A stretch of 5,816 nt of DNA, taken from positions 1 through 5,816 of the forward strand of contig JBATWQ010000427.1 in NCBI GenBank assembly GCA_049672765.1, written 5' to 3'. The notes below the pieces were generated by a model. That model saw nothing but the letters and a program-made list of their open reading frames with translations, did no database searches and was not told the origin of the DNA. Position 1 is the stretch's first letter, and each line of letters begins with the position of its first letter. Below are positions 1 to 5,173 of the stretch, piece after piece. Source of the stretch: JAGQSZ01 sp049672765. Lineage in GTDB: Bacteria; Actinomycetota; Acidimicrobiia; Acidimicrobiales; Microtrichaceae. A program made the translations under genes and the position numbers.

Positions 1-75
1 CACCTCGGCGAACACGTCCTCGTCAAGTGTTTCCATTACCTGTACAACACCACCGACCCGCCGTTCCTGACATAA
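1..75 (+). CDS. 3' end of an unrecognised protein-coding gene (partial)
   Basis: Frame 1 is open from the window edge to a TAA at 73-75, giving 24 residues that begin HLGEHVLVKCF and end TDPPFLT. About 20 of the 24 codons end in G or C, as in the confident genes nearby, which is why I treat this as the tail of a real gene rather than chance. I do not recognise the family from so short a piece, and no catalytic motif is visible. The start and most of the protein lie to the left of the window. A hairpin 25 bases downstream may end its transcript. Confidence 0.5.
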   Translation, partial: HLGEHVLVKCFHYLYNTTDPPFLT

Positions 76-99
76 ATATTCCATAGTGCCGACGTCGCG

Positions 100-119
100 G
101 CCCGATGTCGCGATCGGGC
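100..119 (+). terminator. Possible hairpin terminator after the left-edge gene
   Basis: GCCCGAT (100-106) and ATCGGGC (113-119) form a perfect 7-bp stem with a 6-base loop, starting 25 bases after the TAA of the partial gene. No T-run follows, so it would be a U-less hairpin of the kind proposed in high-GC actinobacteria. In GC-rich DNA such a stem can also arise by chance. Confidence 0.35.
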
Positions 120-196
120 GGCCCGCATCGCATCGATCCGGAGTGCCGGACAGCCCGAGTGAGGCGCGGCGGCATGGAGCTCGATACGAAACAAAA

Positions 197-238
197 GGTT
201 GCGCTACGACACCGACGATGTCATGCTGATACGCAACC
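197..238. repeat. Inverted repeat upstream of the AHSA1/ArsR operon
   Basis: GGTTGCG (197-203) is repeated inverted as CGCAACC (232-238), a perfect 7-bp match with 28 bases between the arms, ending 24 bases before the GTG at 263. Inside it lies a smaller pair, GACA and TGTC, seven bases apart. A weak promoter-like arrangement overlaps it (TTGCGC at 199-204, 17 bases, then CATGCT at 222-227). It could be the operator of the ArsR-type repressor encoded in this operon, or a leader RNA stem, or chance. This is inference from position only. Confidence 0.3.
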
Positions 239-262
239 AAACATTGCGGAAGCGAGAGAGCC

Positions 263-727
263 GTGGAGTACGGAAGCATTCAGCGTGAGATCCGGGTCGA
301 CGCCTCACCCGAGGTGGTATTCGAAGTCATCACGAGCCCGGATCACCTGAAGGAATGGTGGCCGGACGAGGCAACGCTCGAGCCGACGCCCGGCTTTGTC
401 GGCGAGCTTGTCTTCGGTGATCGGAACGACCCAGGCGCGCATGTTCCGCAGATCACCGTCGTCGACGCCGAGCCGTATCGCCTCTTCTCGTTCCGCTGGG
501 TGTATCCCGAAGGTGAGACCGCCTCGCCGACCAACTCGCTGCTCGTCACATTCGAACTGACGCCATCCGATCCGGGCACGGTCGTCCGCATGACCGAAAC
601 CGGATTCCGGGAAAAGGGCTGGGAAGTCGCAGTGCTCGAGGAGGAGTACCGGGACCACTGCAATGGTTGGGATCACTTCCTGCCGCGCCTCGTCCAGTAC
701 GTGGCCCAGCTCGTTTCAGCCGAATGA
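263..727 (+). CDS. AHSA1-like SRPBCC-domain protein
   Basis: The product is a 154-residue protein of the START/SRPBCC fold in the AHSA1 (activator of Hsp90 ATPase homologue 1-like) group. Such cytosolic proteins have a deep hydrophobic pocket for small ligands, but most bacterial members have no known substrate. Family signs are the opening strand and helix (REIRVDASPEVVFEVITSPD, residues 9-28), HLKEWWPDE (28-36), a central run of beta strands (about 45-115) and a closing helix HCNGWDHFLPRLVQYV (about 132-147). The length is normal for a single-domain member. The start is GTG, with a purine-rich GAGAGAG just upstream and no better in-frame choice. The stop overlaps the start of an ArsR-type regulator, a very common partner for this family. 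The ligand and process are unknown. Confidence 0.85.
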   Translation: MEYGSIQREIRVDASPEVVFEVITSPDHLKEWWPDEATLEPTPGFVGELVFGDRNDPGAHVPQITVVDAEPYRLFSFRWVYPEGETASPTNSLLVTFELTPSDPGTVVRMTETGFREKGWEVAVLEEEYRDHCNGWDHFLPRLVQYVAQLVSAE

Positions 728-1077
728 GCACGGTGGTGGACGACGACATCTGGTCGGCGATCGGAGATCCGATCCGACGACGGATGCTCGACCTCCTTTT
801 GCTTGACGGCAACGCCACGGCGACCAGCCTGAGCGAGCACCTCCCCGTCACACGCCAGGCCGTGGCCAAGCACCTGACGGTCCTGGACCGGGTGGGGCTT
901 GTGCATGCGACGCCGGTCGGACGCGAACGCCGGTACCGGGTCGACGAGGTCCAGCTCGCACGGGCTGCGGCGCAACTCGCCTCGGTCGGGTCGATGTGGG
1001 ACGGCCGTCTGAGGCGCATCAAACAGATCGCCGAGTCCATCGAGAAGCAGAACCAACAACCACCCAAGAGGAATTGA
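724..1077 (+). CDS. ArsR-family winged-helix transcriptional repressor
   Basis: The 117-residue protein is almost entirely one winged-helix DNA-binding domain. IGDPIRRRMLDLL (13-25) is the typical first helix. TSLSEHLPVTRQAVAKHLTVL (34-54) is the helix-turn-helix, with recognition helix around 42-54. GRERRYRV (66-73) is the wing. There is no cysteine in the protein, so the classical ArsR/SmtB metal site made of cysteines is absent; it belongs to the ArsR subgroup that travels with SRPBCC proteins. The ATG at 724 overlaps the upstream stop as ATGA and no clear ribosome site precedes it, so translation is probably coupled. An in-frame TTG at 667 would add 19 residues with no family match and is rejected. 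It likely autoregulates this operon (inference). Confidence 0.88.
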   Translation: MSTVVDDDIWSAIGDPIRRRMLDLLLLDGNATATSLSEHLPVTRQAVAKHLTVLDRVGLVHATPVGRERRYRVDEVQLARAAAQLASVGSMWDGRLRRIKQIAESIEKQNQQPPKRN

Positions 1078-1097
1078 AGGAGGGTGCGCTGTAACTC

Positions 1098-1472
1098 GTG
1101 AGGTGGAATGATCGACAGGTGGCCGTCGACGATTATTGCTACCTCACGACGACGGGCCGACGAACCGGTCGTCCTCATCGCATCGAGATCTGGTACGCCC
1201 GCGACGGCGATGTCCTCTATCTGCTTTCGGGCGGAGGCGGTAGCTCGGACTGGGTGCGAAACCTAGTGAAAGAGCCCTCGGTTCAGGTGGAGATCGGCGA
1301 CCTGATCCACGCTGCCCGCGCCCGGGTCATCGATGGCGGCGGCGAGGAAGAGCGGGCCCGGACTCTCGTGTTCGACAAGTACCAGGCCCGCTCCAGTGAT
1401 GACCTGAGCAACTGGCGAGAGCGGGCAACGCCGATCGCGATCGATCTGAGCCTGACTGCACGACAGGACTGA
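1098..1472 (+). CDS. F420-type nitroreductase-family (DUF385) protein
   Basis: The 124-residue protein belongs to the split-barrel deazaflavin-dependent nitroreductase family (DUF385, Ddn-like), whose studied members use reduced coenzyme F420 for hydride transfer. The signature is YLTTTGRRTGRPHRIEIWY (15-33), the loop that binds the cofactor phosphate in this family, then GGGGSSDWVRNL (45-56) and a strand VQVEIGD (62-68). It is somewhat shorter than mycobacterial Ddn (about 150 residues) and starts directly at the barrel. A strong ribosome site AAGGAGG (1077-1083) lies 14 bases upstream of the GTG start. An in-frame TAA at 1092 rules out a longer form. It follows the ArsR gene by 20 bases and is probably its co-transcribed target. 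The substrate is unknown; some relatives bind other flavins or act as quinone reductases. Confidence 0.85.
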   Translation: MRWNDRQVAVDDYCYLTTTGRRTGRPHRIEIWYARDGDVLYLLSGGGGSSDWVRNLVKEPSVQVEIGDLIHAARARVIDGGGEEERARTLVFDKYQARSSDDLSNWRERATPIAIDLSLTARQD

Positions 1473-1514
1473 ATCTCTGGGCAGGCGCAGCCACCGTCAA
1501 TGTTCACAGCGACA

Positions 1515-1551
1515 CTTGCGGACGCGGAACCCGCTTCGCGTTCGTCGCAAG
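1515..1551 (+). terminator. Imperfect hairpin after the F420-enzyme operon
   Basis: CTTGCG (1515-1520) pairs with CGCAAG (1546-1551), and ACGCG (1522-1526) pairs with CGCGT (1537-1541), giving 11 base pairs broken by a one-base and a four-base bulge, around a 10-base loop. It lies 43 bases after the stop of the upstream gene and before the next promoter. No T-run follows. Position supports a terminator, but this is not proven. Confidence 0.4.
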
Positions 1552-1564
1552 GCACTCAGGTGCC
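1551..1564. terminator. Tetraloop hairpin adjoining the previous stem
   Basis: GGCAC (1551-1555), loop TCAG, GTGCC (1560-1564) is a perfect 5-bp stem that shares its first base with the preceding hairpin, so the two stems sit back to back. The pair may act together as a boundary between two transcription units. A short operator is an alternative. Confidence 0.3.
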
Positions 1565-1611
1565 AGCGGAGGTTCGGCGCCCTTGCCCCTCAGAAACTGG
1601 GAGAGACCTGG

Positions 1612-1617
1612 TAGAAT
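1612..1617 (+). promoter_or_regulatory. -10 box for a probably leaderless antitoxin-toxin mRNA
   Basis: TAGAAT fits the actinobacterial -10 consensus TANNNT and leaves exactly seven bases before the A of the antitoxin ATG at 1625. That spacing puts the transcription start at or within a base or so of the ATG. No Shine-Dalgarno sequence is present upstream of this ATG, which agrees with a leaderless transcript. No good -35 box is seen at 16-18 bases; TTGCCC at 1583-1588 is too far away. Confidence 0.5.
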
Positions 1618-1624
1618 CATCCCA

Positions 1625-1861
1625 ATGGAAGCCACTGTTGACGATGTCGGTAGGATCGTTGTCCCGAAGCCGCTGCGAGATCGGTTGCGGCTCGTTCCCG
1701 GCACCAAGGTCGACGTCAGCGAATACGGGGACGGGCTTCACATTGCTCCGGCTGGCCGAACTGCGCGCCTGGAGGAACGCGACGGGTACCTGGTTGCCGT
1801 GGCGGATACGCCGATCACCGATGACGATGTGTTCGCGCTGATCGACGCCGGACGTCGATGA
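1625..1861 (+). CDS. vapB: AbrB/MazE-fold antitoxin (VapB-like)
   Basis: The 78-residue protein carries a swapped-hairpin AbrB/SpoVT DNA-binding domain at residues 1-42: VDDVGRIVVPKPLRDRLRLV (5-24), then PGTKVDVSEYGDGLHI (25-40). The acidic tail DTPITDDDVFALIDAGRR (61-78) is the kind that wraps around and inhibits a partner toxin. In type II systems such antitoxins dimerise, repress their own promoter and bind the PIN toxin. I chose the ATG at 1625 because the domain begins there in relatives and because it sits seven bases after a -10 box. An upstream in-frame TTG at 1583 would add 14 unrelated residues and would lie upstream of the proposed transcript start. It overlaps the toxin gene by ATGA. 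The symbol is used in the generic family sense. Confidence 0.86.
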   Translation: MEATVDDVGRIVVPKPLRDRLRLVPGTKVDVSEYGDGLHIAPAGRTARLEERDGYLVAVADTPITDDDVFALIDAGRR

Positions 1862-2268
1862 CCGAGGTGCTTCTCGACACCAGCGTCGCTGTCCCGCTAC
1901 TCCTGACGTCGCACGTGGCTCATTCAAGGGTGAGCGGGTCGCTCAGAGGTCGCTCGGCTGCCCTCGCCGGGCACGCGTTGCACGAGACATACGCGGTCCT
2001 CACGCGACTGCCCGGCGATGCTCGTCTCTCTCCTGAGGACGCCGTCCGTCTGCTTGGCGAGCGATTCGGATCAGCGGCCCTCCTCGATGCCGATTCGGCC
2101 CGAGCGGCTCCGGCCGTCCTTGCCAGCGCAGGTGTAGCGGGTGGCGCCACCTACGACGGGTTGGTCGCGCTCGCGGCACGTTCAGCGGGCCTGCCACTTG
2201 CCAGCCGAGATCGGCGAGCGCTGAACACCTACCGCCTCCTCGGTGTGCCGGTGGAGTTGCTCGGCTAG
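1858..2268 (+). CDS. vapC: PIN-domain ribonuclease toxin (VapC-like)
   Basis: The 136-residue protein is a single PIN domain. The four acidic residues that hold metal in PIN nucleases are in the expected places: D7 in VLLDTSV, E43 in HALHETYAVLTRL, D100 in ATYDGLVALAA, and D118 in LASRDRRALNTY. VapC toxins cut specific RNAs, often tRNA or rRNA, when the antitoxin is degraded; the target of this one cannot be told from sequence. The start overlaps the antitoxin stop by ATGA with only a weak GGAC upstream, so its synthesis is probably coupled to that of the antitoxin. The full length and intact active site suggest a working toxin. Confidence 0.9.
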   Translation: MTEVLLDTSVAVPLLLTSHVAHSRVSGSLRGRSAALAGHALHETYAVLTRLPGDARLSPEDAVRLLGERFGSAALLDADSARAAPAVLASAGVAGGATYDGLVALAARSAGLPLASRDRRALNTYRLLGVPVELLG

Positions 2269-2270
2269 AC

Positions 2271-2284
2271 CGAGGCTGACCTCG
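2271..2284 (+). terminator. Short hairpin after the toxin gene
   Basis: CGAGG (2271-2275), loop CTGA, CCTCG (2280-2284) is a perfect 5-bp stem beginning two bases after the toxin's TAG. No T-run follows. It lies in the gap between two converging transcription units, where a terminator is expected, but the stem is short. Confidence 0.35.
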
Positions 2285-2311
2285 CAGGATTCGACAACCT
2301 GAGCTCCCGCA

Positions 2312-2331
2312 GCCCACCGACCGCGGCGGGC
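2312..2331 (-). terminator. Hairpin after the minus-strand DUF4160/DUF2442 pair
   Basis: Read on the minus strand, GCCCGCC (2331-2325) pairs with GGTGGGC (2318-2312) over seven positions, one of them a G-U wobble, with a 6-base loop. On the plus strand the same position is an A-C mismatch, so the stem is better in the minus transcript. It starts eight bases after the TAG at 2341-2339. No U-run follows. Confidence 0.4.
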
Positions 2332-2338
2332 CATCGAA

Positions 2339-2674
2339 CTACTCCACCCTGGCGGAGCCATTGCAGGGTGTGGAGGGGACGCGCGTTGCGAGTCGGGCGG
2401 TGCGGGTGAGCTCGACTGCGGAATCCCAGAGGTCGTCGTATCGAAGCAGTTCAGCGTCGATGTCGACGCCATTTGGCCAGCAGAGAACCCCGAGTTCCGG
2501 GTCGATGCCAACCTCGGCGAATCGGTCAGCGTTCGCCCGGATGTCGTCGAAAACCAGGCCTGTCAGCAGAGGCGACAAGTCACGCTCGCGACGAGCACCG
2601 TCATCGAACGTCAACGCGACGCGATGTCCGCCGAGAACCTCGATGGTCGCGATGTTCACTGTGTCGTGTGCCAT
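2339..2674 (-). CDS. DUF2442 domain protein
   Basis: The 111-residue protein matches DUF2442, a small domain of unknown function often found beside DUF4160. Signs are VNIATIEVLGGHRVALTFDD (6-25), RRERDLSPLL (28-37), the F-D-DI stretch at 42-45, and the highly typical LGVLCWPNGVDIDAELL (61-77). About 25 residues after residue 85 are not part of the usual core. The ATG at 2674 shares its A with the stop of the upstream gene (TGATG) and has a good ribosome site, AGGAGGA, at 2687-2681, so it is co-translated with DUF4160. No catalytic residues can be named. A toxin-antitoxin-like or regulatory role for the pair is only a guess from the gene arrangement. Confidence 0.82.
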   Translation of the reverse strand: MAHDTVNIATIEVLGGHRVALTFDDGARRERDLSPLLTGLVFDDIRANADRFAEVGIDPELGVLCWPNGVDIDAELLRYDDLWDSAVELTRTARLATRVPSTPCNGSARVE

Positions 2675-2952
2675 CAGGCTTCCTCCTCGAAGGTCGGTGC
2701 GATCGGCTCATGCGGCAGGCCTCGGCGGGCCAAGTCCCAGTTTCTCACGAGTTCGTCCTTGTGAATAGCCGCCCAAGCAAGCAACTGACGCTGCTTTGCA
2801 GGCGAGAGTTGACCAGACATCACCGTCAGGTCGTCAAGCTCAATGCGCACCTCGTCACCGCTGTATTTCGCATGAAAGTGCGGAGGCAGATGATCACGAG
2901 TGTTGACCCAGATAATGATGCCGTTGAGTAGACAAAGCCTCGGCACGCGCAT
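2674..2952 (-). CDS. DUF4160 domain protein
   Basis: The 92-residue protein matches DUF4160: a hydrophobic strand GIIIWVNTRDH (11-21), the hallmark LPPHFHAKY (22-30), an acidic strand VRIELDDL (35-42), a GQLSPAKQRQLLAWAAIHKDEL (47-68) segment, and NWDLARRGLPHEPI (71-84). The two histidines of PHFHA are the most conserved feature and could bind metal or act in catalysis, but no activity is established. I chose the ATG at 2952 because relatives start about ten residues before the first strand and a purine-rich GGTGAAGGG precedes it. An in-frame start at 3030 would add 26 residues without family resemblance and would cover the palindromes upstream. It is the first gene of a two-gene unit and is divergent from the Wadjet operon. 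Confidence 0.82.
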   Translation of the reverse strand: MRVPRLCLLNGIIIWVNTRDHLPPHFHAKYSGDEVRIELDDLTVMSGQLSPAKQRQLLAWAAIHKDELVRNWDLARRGLPHEPIAPTFEEEA

Positions 2953-2960
2953 CCCTTCAC

Positions 2961-2992
2961 CTGTCGGACAGTGTCCACTCACACCGCGTGTG
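2961..2992. promoter_or_regulatory. Cluster of short palindromes upstream of DUF4160, candidate operator
   Basis: Three 5-bp-arm inverted repeats occur within 32 bases: CTGTC-G-GACAG (2961-2971), overlapping GGACA-G-TGTCC (2966-2976), and CACAC-CGC-GTGTG (2980-2992). They lie 9-40 bases before the DUF4160 start codon, in its leader or promoter. Overlapping palindromes in such a place often mark a repressor site or alternative RNA stems. No known regulator motif is recognised, so function is inferred from placement alone. Confidence 0.35.
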
Positions 2993-3047
2993 CGCCGCCC
3001 GACGCTACCGGCGCGCAGTGACACAACCATTTGATCGGGGACGCACC

Positions 3048-3128
3048 GCCTCAGTGATCCGGCGGGCGAGTTGTCCGATCGATGTCACACTTGCCTGGTA
3101 TATATCCACGCTGGACGAGCCTCAGTGA
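3048..3128 (+). repeat. Direct repeat GCCTCAGTGA in the jet promoter region
   Basis: The 10-base sequence GCCTCAGTGA occurs at 3048-3057 and again at 3119-3128, 71 bases apart. Its core CAGTGA also occurs at 3016-3021, 36 bases before the first copy. All three copies lie in the divergent gap upstream of jetA and flank the likely -10 box. They could be binding sites for a regulator of the defence operon, though repeats this short may be chance. Confidence 0.35.
3099..3105 (+). promoter_or_regulatory. Candidate -10 box of the jet operon
   Basis: TATATAT is the most AT-rich spot in an otherwise GC-rich gap and lies 35 bases before the jetA ATG, a fitting place for a -10 element. The best -35-like match, TTGTCC (3071-3076), is 22 bases upstream, which is too far for a standard promoter, so the -35 is weak or an activator helps. 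A ribosome site AGGGTG (3131-3136) follows, four bases before the ATG. Confidence 0.4.
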
Positions 3129-3140
3129 CCAGGGTGACAG

Positions 3141-4589
3141 ATGGACTACATCGCGATCGAGACACTGCGGGAGCGGCACACAGCCTGGCGCCTGCTACGC
3201 GCGGACAACGCCGCGCTGGTGCTTGCGTTCCTCGGCGGATGGTTCGTCGAGGACAACCGTGGAGCAACACCTGCCACCGAGTTGACCGCAGCCCTCGACG
3301 ACGAGCTTCATGTCCGCAACGCAGATCGCCCGGACGACCCCCCGTTCCCAAAGCGACCCCGCGACTACCTCGAAGCCTGGGCGGCACCGGAGCGAGGTTG
3401 GCTCCGCAGCTACTACCCGGCGAATTCCGACGAGATCCACTACGAGGCGACTTCCGCCTTCGAGAAGGCCTACGCGTGGGTTTCGGCGCTTCGTACCCGT
3501 GATTTCGTCGGCACGGAATCCCGCCTGCACACGGTTGTCGAACTGCTTCGCCAGATCGTTCATGGCACCGATACAGACCCAGAGGCACGGTTGGCGGTTC
3601 TGAAAGAGCGTCGCGTCGAACTCGACCGGCAGATCGAACAGGCCGAAGCAGGCTCAATCGACGTGCTCAGCGAGACGTCCGTTCGCGACCGCTACCAGCA
3701 GTTCGCCAGTACCGCCCGCGAGTTGCTCAGCGACTTCCGCGAGGTTGGCGAGAAGTTCCGCGATCTCGACCGGCTGGCACGGGAGAAAATTGCGTCCTGG
3801 GACGGGGCCAAGGGCGACCTTCTCGCCGATCTGGTAGAGAGCCGCGCCGACATTGGAAGCTCGGATCAGGGTGCCAGTTTCCAAGCGTTCTACGACTTCC
3901 TGCTCTCACAGGACCGCCAGGAAGAACTGAGCGAGCTTCTACGCCGAACCGAGCAACTCGACGCGCTGTCAACCGACGGCCGTCTGAGGACCGTTCACCA
4001 CGACTGGGCGGAGGCGGCCGAGCGAACCCAGCGGACCGTAAGGCAGATCTCCGAACAACTCCGGCGGTTCCTGGATGATCAGGTATGGATCGAGAACCGC
4101 CGTGTTGTCGACCTCGTCCGGACAATCGAAGGCCTCGCGCTCGGGCTCAAGGACCAGACTCCCGATCTGGGTCTCGAGCTGGACATTCCCGGGCTTCCGA
4201 TCGCCCTTCCCATGGAGCGGCCGCTCTATGTTGTGCGCGAATCGGCGGAAGTGGACAGCATGCTCGCCCCTGCCGAAGCGGAGGAACTCGACCTATCGGT
4301 GCTGTTGGCACAGAGCTTCGTCGATCGAGCCCGGATCGTGGACAACCTTCGAGCCCTGGTCCCCCGAGGCAGCGCGGCGCTGCTCTCCGACATCGTCGCG
4401 GTCCACCCAATCGAACAGGGCGCTGCAGAGATCGTCGGCTATCTGTCCATCGACGAGGACGACCTTCGCCTCGACATGGACGAAGACGTGGAAGCCGTCA
4501 TCGACTATGTCGAACTAGATGGATCGGCCCGGCGGGTCCGCATGCCCAAGGTCACCATCAGCCGCACGTCCCAGGTTGGCTCCACATGA
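3141..4589 (+). CDS. jetA: Wadjet type I subunit JetA (DUF3375, MukF/kleisin-like)
   Basis: The 482-residue protein matches DUF3375, the JetA subunit of type I Wadjet. In studied Wadjet complexes JetA is the kleisin: it bridges the two heads of the SMC-like ATPase JetC and carries JetB. The N-terminal part (about 1-115), with LRERHTAWRLLRADNAALVLAFL at 9-31, fits the winged-helix region. Residues about 150-215 and 255-335 are long charged helices, likely the helical bundle and coiled segments. The C-terminal part (about 350-475) is more compact, with acidic strands such as YLSIDEDDLRLDMDEDVEA (434-452). The length is typical. The ATG at 3141 has AGGGTG upstream, and an in-frame TGA at 3135 excludes any longer form. 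The stop overlaps jetB by ATGA. The identity rests on family resemblance plus the two genes that follow. Confidence 0.92.
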   Translation: MDYIAIETLRERHTAWRLLRADNAALVLAFLGGWFVEDNRGATPATELTAALDDELHVRNADRPDDPPFPKRPRDYLEAWAAPERGWLRSYYPANSDEIHYEATSAFEKAYAWVSALRTRDFVGTESRLHTVVELLRQIVHGTDTDPEARLAVLKERRVELDRQIEQAEAGSIDVLSETSVRDRYQQFASTARELLSDFREVGEKFRDLDRLAREKIASWDGAKGDLLADLVESRADIGSSDQGASFQAFYDFLLSQDRQEELSELLRRTEQLDALSTDGRLRTVHHDWAEAAERTQRTVRQISEQLRRFLDDQVWIENRRVVDLVRTIEGLALGLKDQTPDLGLELDIPGLPIALPMERPLYVVRESAEVDSMLAPAEAEELDLSVLLAQSFVDRARIVDNLRALVPRGSAALLSDIVAVHPIEQGAAEIVGYLSIDEDDLRLDMDEDVEAVIDYVELDGSARRVRMPKVTISRTSQVGST

Positions 4590-5173
4590 GAACACCCGAC
4601 GAACACGCCGTCGCATCGACGATCATCGACCTCATGCGCGGTGTCGTTTATCAGGAGAGCCAAACGACCGCTTGGCAGACACTCGACCGTCACGGCGGAC
4701 AGGTCAGGGACCATTTCGCCACACTCGGCGTTGACGTGGTCGTTGACGACACCGAGGGCTACGCCTATCTCAGGACACGGCCGGACGTAGACGGCGAGGA
4801 CCCTCTTCCTCGACTGGTTCGCCGGCGCACCCTCACCCATCACCAGAGCATCCTGTTGGTGTTGCTCCGGAAACGACTCGTGGAATTCGAGACCGCTGGG
4901 GCCGGCGACAAGCTGGTGCTCACCCGGGAGCAACTCGTGGATGATCTGCGGACCTTTCTGCCCGCGTCCGCGAAGGAGTCCCGCATGGTCGACAACGTCG
5001 ACACCACGATCCGACAGGTTGCCGACATGGGATTCCTGCGTCCTCTGCGACAGGGCGACGACCGCTGGGAGGTTCGCCGGATCCTCAAGGCCTATGTGGA
5101 CGCCGAGACGCTCGGCGACTACGCGGCACGGCTCGAGGAATATGCAGACGATCTCCGGGGAGACACCGAATGA
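4586..5173 (+). CDS. jetB: Wadjet type I subunit JetB (DUF4194, MukE-like)
   Basis: The 195-residue protein matches DUF4194, the JetB subunit, a winged-helix protein comparable to MukE that binds the kleisin JetA and contacts DNA. Typical stretches are GYAYLRTRP (58-66), LPRLVRRRTLTHHQSILLVLL (74-94), KRLVEFETAG (96-105), LVLTREQLVDDLRTFLP (110-126), VDNVDTTIRQVADMGFLRPL (135-154) and RWEVRRILKAYVDAETL (160-176), which together form the expected two winged-helix units. The ATG at 4586 overlaps the jetA stop (ATGA); a longer in-frame reading back to 4085 lies inside jetA in another frame and is rejected. Only a weak AGGTTGG precedes the start, so coupling to jetA translation is likely. The next gene overlaps by ATGA. 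Confidence 0.92.
   Translation: MRTPDEHAVASTIIDLMRGVVYQESQTTAWQTLDRHGGQVRDHFATLGVDVVVDDTEGYAYLRTRPDVDGEDPLPRLVRRRTLTHHQSILLVLLRKRLVEFETAGAGDKLVLTREQLVDDLRTFLPASAKESRMVDNVDTTIRQVADMGFLRPLRQGDDRWEVRRILKAYVDAETLGDYAARLEEYADDLRGDTE

Noticed and set aside
163..288. Frame-1 stretch with coding-like codons (contains LRYDTDDVMLIRNQ) between two stops
   Set aside because: Codon third positions look coding-like and it could be the remnant of a broken gene, but there is no start, no recognised family, and it is only about 40 codons long. Not enough to annotate.
105..350. Plus-strand reading frame of 81 codons overlapping the start of the AHSA1-like gene
   Set aside because: It is rich in arginine and serine without any family resemblance, and it overlaps the well-supported gene at 263 in another frame. 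It is a high-GC shadow.
546..1178. Long minus-strand open frame (210 codons) opposite the AHSA1 and ArsR genes
   Set aside because: It is low-complexity in Arg/Ser/Pro, typical of antisense frames in GC-rich DNA, and lies over two clear genes.
1504..1707. Minus-strand frame of 67 codons over the intergenic gap and antitoxin start
   Set aside because: Part of it (LRGKGAEPPLAPECLATNAK) is less biased than most shadows and could be an old gene tail, but it runs over the antitoxin domain and its promoter, and I recognise no family.
2473..2931. Plus-strand frame of 152 codons opposite DUF2442 and DUF4160
   Set aside because: No family features; both minus-strand genes are clearly supported by their domain motifs and ribosome site.
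2953..3030. N-terminal extension of DUF4160 to a start at 3030
   Set aside because: The 26 extra residues do not resemble the family, and a start with an adjacent purine-rich site at 2952 gives the usual domain length.
4085..4585. Extension of JetB upstream to 4085
   Set aside because: This part is the out-of-frame Arg/Pro/Gly-rich shadow of jetA; DUF4194 similarity begins only after the ATG at 4586.
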